From the NCBI GenBank assembly GCA_003165115.1, contig PLSJ01000476.1, forward strand, positions 478 to 13,614: a stretch of DNA of 13,137 nt, in the 5' to 3' direction. Positions 1 through 7,276 of this stretch are shown here, piece by piece (the stretch's first letter is position 1; each line of letters starts with the position of its first letter). A program made the position numbers and the translations under genes. This DNA is from Syntrophaceae bacterium (GTDB lineage: Bacteria; Desulfobacterota; Syntrophorhabdia; Syntrophorhabdales; WCHB1-27). Below the pieces are notes generated by a model. It worked only from the letters and a program-made list of their open reading frames with translations, ran no database searches and had not been told where the DNA came from.

Positions 1-663
1 TCGCCCTCTTTTGCTTTCGGTCCGCTCGACAGCCTGAAAAATGCTGTCTCCGGCAAAGGGGGATCTGCACAGCCCACACAACCAGGCCCGGGGGTCAGCA
101 GGACGGTGATTGACGCCCTCTACAAGCGCGTGTCCGATGCAGAAGTTCTCCTCTACAGGTCGGTCGACGCCGCCTGGAGGATGGTGGCCAACAAAGACGA
201 CATCGATAGGATGGAAATGTGGCAGAAGGAAATCAAAGGGATGCCGGACCCGAAAGAGCAAGAAGCCGCGATGAACAAAATGCGCGAAGAGAAGAAAGCT
301 ACGGCGTTAAAGGCATGCGAGTGTGCTGACACAGACGAGAAGATGGCGACGCTTAGCGACGAGCAGAAGAAGCTTCTGCTTAACTCGACTTACAACCTGG
401 CCCTTGCGGGCCTGATGGACACTGAGTCCGTGATGGTGTCGGCCAGGATAGCGCAAGGTCTCAAATCAAATCCTATAGTCGCGGTCACCTTCGTTGCGGA
501 CGTGCCGAAAGTCGCGAAAATCGTCACGACGATACCCACGCAGCTCAAGATGACTATCGATCTCGGCAGCGCACTCAGGAAAGTCGCGAAGAAGGCCGGT
601 GTTGAGGTAACAGTGCCAAAAGACGCCGACAGCAAGCCTATGGAGGCCACCGACAACATCTAA
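1..663 (+). CDS. Exported protein of unknown function, 5' end outside the window
   Basis: The reading frame is open from base 1 to the TAA at 661-663, giving at least 220 residues, so the true start lies upstream of the window. A GTG at 106 is an internal possible start, but the frame before it reads like normal protein. The first visible residues (SPSFAFGPLDSLKNAVSG) look like the end of a secretion signal (SFA before FG) followed by the mature N-terminus. The rest is mostly charged helix, with a CEC motif near the middle, a moderately hydrophobic stretch (PIVAVTFVADVPKVAKIV) and a Lys-rich tail. I do not recognise a family. It lies 57 bases upstream of two further exported-protein genes on the same strand, so it is probably the first visible gene of that operon and acts in the periplasm or envelope. 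Function is unknown. Confidence 0.7.
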   Translation, partial: SPSFAFGPLDSLKNAVSGKGGSAQPTQPGPGVSRTVIDALYKRVSDAEVLLYRSVDAAWRMVANKDDIDRMEMWQKEIKGMPDPKEQEAAMNKMREEKKATALKACECADTDEKMATLSDEQKKLLLNSTYNLALAGLMDTESVMVSARIAQGLKSNPIVAVTFVADVPKVAKIVTTIPTQLKMTIDLGSALRKVAKKAGVEVTVPKDADSKPMEATDNI

Positions 664-720
664 GAGCGAAAATTAGAAGCACGCTTTTCGAGTGAGACTC
701 TCGTTCAAAAGGGGAATCAA

Positions 721-2364
721 ATGCTTGCGAAAAAGATTGTGATTTCAGCCATTTTGTTTGTCGCACTTCTCTCTTTTTCAGTTATCACTTTTGCCGTTGA
801 AATCGAGGTTAAAGGAGAAGGAGCCGCCCAGGTGACTCCGGATATAGCCCAGGTTCAGCTCGAAGCCCAGAAGGCTGCGACGAAAAGCGCGATAAGCGTC
901 GCCATCGACCGGATCATGGGCGTCGGCGTGAGTAAGGATCCAAAGGTGCAGGGAAAACTCGATTACCTCGCCTCCCAACTGGACATCTACAGGATCAAAC
1001 AGATCGAGACGCCGCGGAGAGAAGGGGACAACTATGTTATTTCAACCCTTCTTGTCATTGATGACGCTAAGTTTCGCAAGATCATCGCAGACGCCGGTAT
1101 GGCATCCAGCACTTCGGCGACACGTGCGGCCGCAATACTTACCGTCATGGATGAATTCTTCACCTCACCCTCCGATTTCAACGGCCCGCCTCAGCCGCTC
1201 AAGGAAATCACCACTTTCAAATACGATCATGACGCGGCCTACAAGGAGCAAGAAGCGTTGTCGGCGAAGGGTGCAAGCTCGAATTCCGTATCGGCAAAGC
1301 ACAAGGAGTCCGGTGCCGCCACGGCGAGCGGGCAGGCTGCAGGCTCTTATTCAGGCCAGGGAAGCACAAACGCTTCATATCGAGACGGTTCGGGGGCGAA
1401 CTCCGGCGCCGTGAGGGCTCAGTATGCCGATAAAACAGCTTTTGACGGCCAGTATAGCAAGGATGGATCCCATGACTCATCGGCCTCCAGCAAATCGCAA
1501 CTCGGCTACAACGGGTCGGTAAACGCCTCTGACAGTGAGCATGCTTTCTTCGAGAACGTAAAGGAGTGGCAGCCGAAAAACACGTCGTCGCCGGCAAAGG
1601 AAAGCTATACGCTGGGGGCACTCGGAGAGGCATTCAGGACATACGATATCAGGTCCCTCAGCAACGAGCTCTTCCGCAGTAAGTATTTCGGCGACAAAAT
1701 CATCACTATTGAGAAGCTCGAGAACAGCCAGGATCTCGCGAAGTATGTCAAGTTCGCAAAAGCGGACGCCAAGGCCGATTTCTTCGCGGTCGGCACGTCC
1801 GTGATCGTCGACCGTGGACTGAGCCCGGGAACGGGACGTAACACCTGCGATGGCATGGCCGTAGTGAAAGTCTACTCGACGACCGATGGAGAGACGATCG
1901 CGTCGAGCGCGCTGACGGAATCGGCGTCAGGCGGTACTTCGGACCAGTGCCGGGCGAACGTAGCAAAGAAAGTTGGATCCGGCTTGGGGAGCACGATCGC
2001 GAGCCAGATACAGGACTACTGGAAGACCAGGCAGATGTACGGGTCTGAATACGTGGTCCTACTCCTCGGCGATTTCCCTACCATGGCCCGGATCCAGTTT
2101 ACGAACGTGCTCAAACAAGTTGAGGGCGTACAGAATGTCAAACTGAGAACAACGTCGGTGGGTAAGGCTGAATTTGTGCTTAACTACAGCGGCGGTGGCC
2201 AGCTCGGCGATGATATATTCATGAAGCTTGCCGACTCACCCTTGGCAGCCAGATTTGCGAACTACGCGACAGATCTCGAGGGTAACGAGATCACCCTTCA
2301 TCCTCCGGCGACAACCGCAGTCCCTGCGCCTGCTAAACAGCCTGCTCAGAGTAAGAAGAAATGA
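721..2364 (+). CDS. Exported FlgT/LPP20-like envelope protein with Ser/Gly/Ala-rich insert
   Basis: 547 residues from ATG 721, preceded by a purine-rich AAAGGGGAA site. Residues 1-25 form a clear signal peptide (KK, hydrophobic core, ITFA before VE). Residues 26-125 resemble the N-terminal domain of FlgT/LPP20-type proteins: a beta strand with KGEG, a helix rich in A..AI..A, then a YVISTLLVIDDAKF strand. Residues about 176-272 are a low-complexity Ser/Gly/Ala/Asp/Tyr-rich segment, probably disordered. Residues 300-435 form an alpha/beta region (DFFAVGTSVIVDRG, then a helix ending in QIQDYWKTR) reminiscent of CsgG/LpoB or FlgT middle domains. Residues 440-527 form a last domain (YVVLLLGDF, EGVQNVKLR, LNYSGGGQL), followed by an Ala/Pro/Lys tail. 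The gene ends in an ATGA overlap with the next. A role in the periplasm or at the outer membrane is inferred. The FlgT resemblance is by pattern only. Confidence 0.75.
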   Translation: MLAKKIVISAILFVALLSFSVITFAVEIEVKGEGAAQVTPDIAQVQLEAQKAATKSAISVAIDRIMGVGVSKDPKVQGKLDYLASQLDIYRIKQIETPRREGDNYVISTLLVIDDAKFRKIIADAGMASSTSATRAAAILTVMDEFFTSPSDFNGPPQPLKEITTFKYDHDAAYKEQEALSAKGASSNSVSAKHKESGAATASGQAAGSYSGQGSTNASYRDGSGANSGAVRAQYADKTAFDGQYSKDGSHDSSASSKSQLGYNGSVNASDSEHAFFENVKEWQPKNTSSPAKESYTLGALGEAFRTYDIRSLSNELFRSKYFGDKIITIEKLENSQDLAKYVKFAKADAKADFFAVGTSVIVDRGLSPGTGRNTCDGMAVVKVYSTTDGETIASSALTESASGGTSDQCRANVAKKVGSGLGSTIASQIQDYWKTRQMYGSEYVVLLLGDFPTMARIQFTNVLKQVEGVQNVKLRTTSVGKAEFVLNYSGGGQLGDDIFMKLADSPLAARFANYATDLEGNEITLHPPATTAVPAPAKQPAQSKKK

Positions 2365-4430
2365 AGAGGAGAGGTGGAAAGAAAGTAAGGGCTGGGGCCT
2401 TGTCGCTTCTGCTGTTGGTGGTATCGCTGTTTTCATTCTCCTCGTTCGCATCTGTTGAAGAATCACCTGCCCAAGAGGTCTCGGTCTATCCCGTGCACGA
2501 CGTGTTCGTCGCGCCAACAGCAAATACGGCGTTCAGGGCGGCCTTGTCGAAGGACGGATCGGACAAGGGTGACCGGATCGCCGGCACCCAGGCGTTTCTC
2601 GACGAGTTTACGCTCAATTTTCCACACGTTGCGCAAACCATCGACAACGGCAACAAATACTCGACTTTGGCGGCGTATATTCGTATCCCCAGGGCATCTT
2701 TGTATGTGGTGCCCAAGACGGATCAACTTCTGGACATGTATCTACCGATCACCATGAATTTGACATTCGCGAATATGGTTACCGGAGAATCGCTTTACTC
2801 CTATACATACACGTATTACGGCAGATACGTGACGACGAAGGCGGAGGCCGATAGCGGTGGCCAGAAGATCGTGGATATTTACAGGGAGAACTACCAGGAC
2901 CTTTTGAAGAAAGTAATCGCCCAGGCAAAGAAGGATTTTGTCCCCTTTTCGATCTCGGCCATCGTAAAGAAGGAGTGGGCCGGAGATTACGTCCTCGACA
3001 AAGGGAGCGACGCTGGCGTGGCCAAAGGCGACGTCCTGGTAGACCAGCACAAGGGTCAGATTTCGGTGGTCTATGCTTCTCGCAAATATTGTGTTGCTCA
3101 GAAGCTCCTCGGCGATCCTCAGAAGGATTCTGTTTTTTCGAAGTTCTCCAACCAATCGATCGATGAGCTGAAGAAGCCCAAAGTGATGCTCCTCAAGAAC
3201 AAGAACGGGGAGGCCTTCATAGCGTCCGGTTCGGTGCCGGACGACGTCGTCTATCAGTTGTTCGTCGATGCCCTTGGCAAGAAGTCTGCATTCTCGCTTG
3301 TCTCCGTCGATCCTCATTTCTATGAAAGCCAAAGGTCAGTCATTGAACAAACGGGGCTGACGCAAGAGGTCACCCAGGCCCGGGAGCTCCCTGATTATTT
3401 TCTCAAACTCTCCTCCTTCGGCCCTTTTTACGTGAAATCGCCAACAAACAAATCGTATGCGTCGGTGGACACCTACACGGTCATAGTGTGTGCCAACCTT
3501 CTCGATGGCACCGGTCGGGCCCTTTACGGCGCCTGTGTCGACGATAAGATAACCGACGAGGTATACGGGGCGATAAGGTTTCCCAATGAGTCGCGCGAAG
3601 AGGTGATCATCAAGAACGCCGTAATCAAGCTGGCCGACGAGCTGACCAAGAACGTGAAATTCAAAGCTATAGCCGATCAATTGCCTGTTGTGAAGACGGG
3701 CGGGGACAGCATTACTGTCGAGGATAAGCAGGGGGTCCTCGTGATAGGTCAGGTAGTAACGGTCTTCAGAAAGCTGGGACGGATAAGCGGCATCGACGAA
3801 GATGTGCATGTTCCGATATGGCAGGCGAGTATCGGCACGAAGAACGACGGCTCGGCGGTTGCGAGCAAAGTGCTCGACCTGTTGCCGAAGGCTTCTGCTC
3901 CGGAGAAGGGTGACGAAGTTTTTGTCGACAGTTTCGCAGTTACGGCGTCTGACAGCGCGAAGACAGTCGATATGTGTCCCGGAGGCCCGGCAATGGAGGG
4001 TGATTATGGTCTTGCCGGTGCCGAGCGCCTTTTCCCATTTCTCGTTTCCCAGCAGATGAAGTATCCGTTTTACGATACCAAGAATTTCTTTGAGGCCGTC
4101 GACCTGTACAATAATGACGCTGGTTTTGGCTTCAAGCGAAAGATGCGGCCTTCGGAGAACAAGGGGACGTACTGCGTGGAGCCAGTAGTGAGGATAACAA
4201 CGACGGGCGAAACTTCCAACAACGGTTTCACCACGTTCAAACTCACCCTCATACAGGGGCTAAGGGTATACAGGGGCAACGACGTGGTGTGGAAAAAGGG
4301 ATTTCAGCAGGATGTGTCGATTTCTGCACCCAACGGATACAAGAAGGAAACTCTCGACTTTGATCTTATGCGCAGAATCACGGGTTTCATGCCGGGCGAA
4401 ATTGTGAAGAAAATGGAGCTGAAAAATTAG
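2361..4430 (+). CDS. Large exported protein with two FlgT C-domain-like modules
   Basis: 689 residues. The start ATG overlaps the stop of the preceding gene (ATGA), which indicates translational coupling and a shared complex or pathway. Residues 1-30 are a signal peptide (basic KRRGGKKVR, leucine/valine core, SFA before SV). Residues 195-230 (SAIVKKEWAGDYVLDKGSDAG..KGDVL) look like the small beta module at the C-terminus of FlgT-type proteins, where a bound or surface-exposed loop follows 'G.dAGv..Gd'. A second similar module lies at about 445-525 (ITVEDKQGVLVIGQVVTVFR to KGDEVFVDSF). Between them, residues 280-435 form an alpha/beta domain with long helices, possibly CsgG/LpoB-like. The C-terminal 160 residues have no recognised relative and contain two cysteines (C539, C605). 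Exact function is unknown. It is probably a periplasmic or outer-membrane-associated partner of the upstream gene. Confidence 0.75.
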   Translation: MKRRGGKKVRAGALSLLLLVVSLFSFSSFASVEESPAQEVSVYPVHDVFVAPTANTAFRAALSKDGSDKGDRIAGTQAFLDEFTLNFPHVAQTIDNGNKYSTLAAYIRIPRASLYVVPKTDQLLDMYLPITMNLTFANMVTGESLYSYTYTYYGRYVTTKAEADSGGQKIVDIYRENYQDLLKKVIAQAKKDFVPFSISAIVKKEWAGDYVLDKGSDAGVAKGDVLVDQHKGQISVVYASRKYCVAQKLLGDPQKDSVFSKFSNQSIDELKKPKVMLLKNKNGEAFIASGSVPDDVVYQLFVDALGKKSAFSLVSVDPHFYESQRSVIEQTGLTQEVTQARELPDYFLKLSSFGPFYVKSPTNKSYASVDTYTVIVCANLLDGTGRALYGACVDDKITDEVYGAIRFPNESREEVIIKNAVIKLADELTKNVKFKAIADQLPVVKTGGDSITVEDKQGVLVIGQVVTVFRKLGRISGIDEDVHVPIWQASIGTKNDGSAVASKVLDLLPKASAPEKGDEVFVDSFAVTASDSAKTVDMCPGGPAMEGDYGLAGAERLFPFLVSQQMKYPFYDTKNFFEAVDLYNNDAGFGFKRKMRPSENKGTYCVEPVVRITTTGETSNNGFTTFKLTLIQGLRVYRGNDVVWKKGFQQDVSISAPNGYKKETLDFDLMRRITGFMPGEIVKKMELKN

Positions 4431-4440
4431 GTCCCCTTTT

Positions 4441-4489
4441 CGGCACTTTGTCCGTGTGGGTTCAATAAAGGTGAACAAGAGAAGTGCCG
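4441..4489. repeat. Inverted repeat between convergent genes
   Basis: CGGCACTT at 4441-4448 is complementary to AAGTGCCG at 4482-4489, and GTTCA (4460-4464) pairs with TGAAC (4472-4476) inside it. The nested stem sits between the ends of the plus-strand exported-protein operon and the minus-strand isomerase gene, where a two-way terminator would be expected. There is no good run of T on either side, so it is not a textbook intrinsic terminator. Confidence 0.3.
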
Positions 4490-4498
4490 GTAAGACAC

Positions 4499-5233
4499 TC
4501 ATATGTCACCATAAATACCCGTGAGCCACTTGCAATCTTCAATCATCTCTTTGACGTACCGGTCGAGGTATTCAATACACACCGTACCGTCCCATCGAAG
4601 CTCAGCCAACCGTTTCATTACAGCCTTGCCCTCTTTCCCCACCGGTCTATGTGTCACACGACCCTGCGCCTCAGATAGGTGCACGTGCTTGATCTGATCG
4701 TGACGTTTCTCTACGAGAGTAACCGCATCCTTGTGTCCCATATGGCTTGTATCGAGGCATAAAGGCAGCCTCGCAGCAGCAAGGCACTTGTAATTGAAAC
4801 GCTCCCCACCGCTAAATGTCTCCAGCACGACAGTTGCTGTTGTCTCCTGCTGCAGAGATTTGATATTGCTGGACAGAAGAGCCAGGGCTTCATCATCGTC
4901 TATCATGCTCGCACGCTGTGGGTGAAATATGATCATCCGGGCACCGACCTTATTCGAGAGATCTCCTATGTCGTGCGCCCAGTCGAGAAAATCCTCTGGC
5001 TGATAGGTTACGACGGGTCCCTCCGGGGCGTGGATCGCAATACAGGGGACAGAATGATCACGAAGCTCCTCTGCCAACCTGGGCAGCCACCGCTTGATCG
5101 CCTGAAAGCTATTGTAGAAATCGAAAGGCAGGCCGAGCTCGATGGGGACTCCAAGGGACTTGATCTGTTGTCCTATGTTCTTTATGCACTCATGATCATC
5201 GGTGAAGACCGCTTTGCGGATGCAGAAAACCAT
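4499..5233 (-). CDS. Sugar phosphate isomerase/epimerase-like TIM-barrel protein
   Basis: 244 residues from ATG 5233; a TTG three codons upstream (5242) is an alternative start. Neither has a strong ribosome site. The protein belongs to the xylose isomerase-like / AP-endonuclease-2 TIM-barrel superfamily, which isomerises or epimerises sugars or related hydroxy-ketones using a divalent metal. Recognisable strand ends are IAIHAPEG (H68), MIIFHPQRA (H104), VVLETFSGG (E138), LCLDTSHMG (D161, H164), KHVHLSEAQG (H185) and VCIEYLDRY (E221). Together these supply the usual Glu, Asp, His, Glu metal-site set. The length is slightly short for the family and the first barrel strand is not obvious. The gene is on the same strand as the radical SAM unit but separated from it by 211 bases and has its own promoter-like motif, so membership of that operon is uncertain. 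The substrate cannot be told from sequence. Confidence 0.8.
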   Translation of the reverse strand: MVFCIRKAVFTDDHECIKNIGQQIKSLGVPIELGLPFDFYNSFQAIKRWLPRLAEELRDHSVPCIAIHAPEGPVVTYQPEDFLDWAHDIGDLSNKVGARMIIFHPQRASMIDDDEALALLSSNIKSLQQETTATVVLETFSGGERFNYKCLAAARLPLCLDTSHMGHKDAVTLVEKRHDQIKHVHLSEAQGRVTHRPVGKEGKAVMKRLAELRWDGTVCIEYLDRYVKEMIEDCKWLTGIYGDI

Positions 5234-5259
5234 GATAAACAAGAGAGTAATCTAAGGGT

Positions 5260-5430
5260 ATGGGCAAAAGCAACACAAAGGGGATAAAGAGAATAGCCAG
5301 GCCCAAAACAGCCCATCAAGAATCAGGGGAAAGTGCGCCGTTGCTGGAAAAGATCGTCATTTGTCTTGTTGGTATTATTCACTACTTAGATGGTAGACTT
5401 TCTGTGTGGCTTGATAATCAAGGATTTTAG
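5260..5430 (+). CDS. Short doubtful ORF, possibly a gene remnant
   Basis: A 56-residue frame from ATG 5260 to TAG 5428-5430 lies in the 211-base gap between two minus-strand genes. It starts Lys/Arg-rich (MGKSNTKGIKRIARPKTAHQ), then has a short hydrophobic stretch (KIVICLVGII), then HYLDGRLSVWLDNQGF. The last segment resembles the 'DG.L.v...' strand near the C-terminus of some DDE-type transposases, so it could be the tail of a decayed insertion sequence. No terminal inverted repeats or other transposase pieces are visible nearby. The putative ribosome site (CTAAGGGT) is poorly placed. It may equally be chance. Confidence 0.2.
   Translation: MGKSNTKGIKRIARPKTAHQESGESAPLLEKIVICLVGIIHYLDGRLSVWLDNQGF
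5290..5319 (-). promoter_or_regulatory. Possible sigma-70 promoter for the isomerase gene
   Basis: Reading the minus strand, TTGATG (5319-5314) is followed after 18 bases by TATTCT (5295-5290). Each hexamer matches the consensus at four of six positions. It sits about 57 bases upstream of the isomerase start. This is a sequence match only. Confidence 0.25.
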
Positions 5431-5444
5431 AGATGTACCACTTT

Positions 5445-6311
5445 TTAGGTTAACGGCTTGCTTTTCAGGATTATCAGCTCGCCGCCGTCCATCCTGTAGT
5501 CGAACCCCACGTCGTACTCCAGGTGGCCGAGCATGGACCTGTTCTTCTCCACGTAGGAGATGGTTTCCTTCGGATATTCGAATTGTTTCAGAAAAAAGAT
5601 GAACTGCTCCACCCTGATGCCCGCGAAATAGATGCAGTCGTTCCCCTGCTTGTTGGCGATGCAGATAGTCCTGCACGCCCTTAATTCAGGCCGGACGATG
5701 AGATCGACCCCGATTCTCGTGATGTCGATGTGGGCCGAGCAGGCTGCCTTGGCGAGGACCTCGTCGAGCTGCTTGGCCGCATCGAAAAAAAAGTAGAAAT
5801 TCTCCAGCCTGGTTTCCCGCGGCGTCACGGAATAACAGATGCCGGACGAGACGGCGCTGCCGGGATTGCCAATGTACATGTGCAGCTCTTCCAGGTCTCT
5901 CCCTCCCGTCACGAGGGCACTGTCGATGTCGAGGGAGAACATGAAATAGAGCAGGTTTTCGTTCGGCTTCAGCCGGCATGCAGCGAACGGCTTCATCGCG
6001 TCGAGGACGAGGGAGATCGACCTCTGTCTCCTGCTTCTCGCGTAGTCGTAGAAGTAGAACTCCCATTTGACGCGCTTGCCCATGCGCTTCACGCCCCAGA
6101 CCGTATGCGAGGGGCCTACCGCTTCCCTTATCGTCCGCACAAGCTGAAACAGGCGTGGATCGGCCCCGGCGGTCTCGAAGGAATGGAGGAGCAGGTTTAT
6201 CGACCTGAGCTTATCGGCGAAAGGGACGGCCGGCTTGTAGGGCCACAGCGCATAATTGAAAAACCTATCCTCTTCGGTCGTATACTCGGGCGTGAACGTG
6301 GTCTCTTTCAT
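5445..6311 (-). CDS. Protein of unknown function, third gene of the radical SAM unit
   Basis: 288 residues from ATG 6311, 8 bases after the stop of the radical SAM gene. No Shine-Dalgarno sequence is visible, so translation probably depends on coupling. There is no signal peptide or membrane segment, so it is likely cytoplasmic. The sequence is alpha/beta with aromatic-rich strands: KWEFYFYDYARSRR (83-95), LYFMFSLDID (121-130), LHMYIGNPGSAVSSGICYS (143-161), NFYFFFDAAKQLDEVL (171-186) and CRTICIANKQGNDCIYFAG (213-231). The tail ISYVEKNRSMLGHLEYDVG (251-269) and the preceding two segments can be laid against residues about 180-355 of the first gene in this unit, suggesting a shared fold. I do not recognise a named family. 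Partnership with the radical SAM enzyme is inferred from the tight gene order. Confidence 0.75.
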   Translation of the reverse strand: MKETTFTPEYTTEEDRFFNYALWPYKPAVPFADKLRSINLLLHSFETAGADPRLFQLVRTIREAVGPSHTVWGVKRMGKRVKWEFYFYDYARSRRQRSISLVLDAMKPFAACRLKPNENLLYFMFSLDIDSALVTGGRDLEELHMYIGNPGSAVSSGICYSVTPRETRLENFYFFFDAAKQLDEVLAKAACSAHIDITRIGVDLIVRPELRACRTICIANKQGNDCIYFAGIRVEQFIFFLKQFEYPKETISYVEKNRSMLGHLEYDVGFDYRMDGGELIILKSKPLT

Positions 6312-6319
6312 GGGGCACT

Positions 6320-7276
6320 TTATCCGACGGGCGACAGGATATCCCTTTCATCTCCATACTTTGCGATATAAGCGCGGGAGAGACCCCAGCACCTTTTCGC
6401 CGTGCATGCATCCCTGTGGCAGCAGGCGCCGAACCCGCTCCTTGCCAATGTCTTCCAGAAGACGTCCGGGATAAGTGTGGGGGGAAAGTCGCTGTCCACG
6501 AGGACCGGGTCGGAAACGGGAAGACATTCGGGGAAACCCTTGAGCACCAGAGGCTTGTCAACGGACCTCAGAAGCGAGGGCACACCGGCGAGCGCCGCCA
6601 GCAAATCCTTCATGGAGACGATCAGGTCTTTCGAGTCCCCTTCCTCCATGGGGAAGAAGTTCCAGAGATGCATCTCGCTTGCCTTCGTGCCCGCTATCTC
6701 TTCGATGAGGGCCGCCACGTGGCCGTAGTTGAGGCGGGTGAGCACCGTATTGGTCAGCAGGTTGACCGGATAGCCCCGAAGGTTGCCGATGCCCTGCATC
6801 GTTTGATCGTACGAGCCGGGTACGCGGGAAATGGCGTCGTGGACCTCACGCGGCCCATGGATGCTGATGAAGAATTCGTTCACGCCGGCGTCGATCAGCC
6901 CGCGAAGATAAGCGGCGTCACACAGCTTTCTCCCGTTCGTCTGAACTTGTATCGTTTCGAAGTAGTCGAAGGCGGCCGCGAAGGCGACGTACCTGCCCAG
7001 GCCGGGAAAGGTGGTAACCTCCGCCCCCGAAAGGATCAAGTGCCTGCACCTGCCTCCGCTGACGATGCGTATGACGAGCTTTTTGAAGAGATCGAAATCG
7101 ACTGCCGGCAGTTGTCCTTTTACGGGGGCCAGCATGCATATGACGCAATCGTTGTTGCACCCATACCATACAGGGATGACTGTGTACCCCGCGAGACCGA
7201 TCCTGGACCTGCCTGTGGCGTCGTTGCCGGTTTCCGGTCCCATCCGGCTGCCGGGGTCCTTCGTCTCCGGGATCAA
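6320..7276 (-). CDS. Radical SAM enzyme with C-terminal cysteine cluster
   Basis: 318 residues. Start is TTG at 7276 in a TTGA overlap with the upstream stop, with GGAGG five to six bases before it; the first ATG is codon 12. The radical SAM cluster motif is C40, C44, C47 (YGCNNDCVICM), which binds a 4Fe-4S cluster and S-adenosylmethionine to make a 5'-deoxyadenosyl radical. A GGE-like SAM-binding segment reads SGAEVTTFP (83-91), followed by IQVQTNG (109-115) and FFISIHG (135-141), the expected strands of the partial barrel. The C-terminal part has FPECL (C251) and then C285, C286, C291 and C296 followed by WGLS..Y...YG. This resembles an auxiliary Fe-S or substrate-binding region as in MoaA/SPASM-like enzymes, but the spacing is not the classic SPASM pattern. 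The substrate is unknown; peptide or small-molecule modification are both possible. Confidence 0.88.
   Translation of the reverse strand: MIPETKDPGSRMGPETGNDATGRSRIGLAGYTVIPVWYGCNNDCVICMLAPVKGQLPAVDFDLFKKLVIRIVSGGRCRHLILSGAEVTTFPGLGRYVAFAAAFDYFETIQVQTNGRKLCDAAYLRGLIDAGVNEFFISIHGPREVHDAISRVPGSYDQTMQGIGNLRGYPVNLLTNTVLTRLNYGHVAALIEEIAGTKASEMHLWNFFPMEEGDSKDLIVSMKDLLAALAGVPSLLRSVDKPLVLKGFPECLPVSDPVLVDSDFPPTLIPDVFWKTLARSGFGACCHRDACTAKRCWGLSRAYIAKYGDERDILSPVG

Noticed and set aside
4922..5287. Plus-strand 121-codon frame opposite the isomerase gene
   Set aside because: It is antisense to the conserved metal-binding strands of the TIM-barrel protein and has no pattern of its own.
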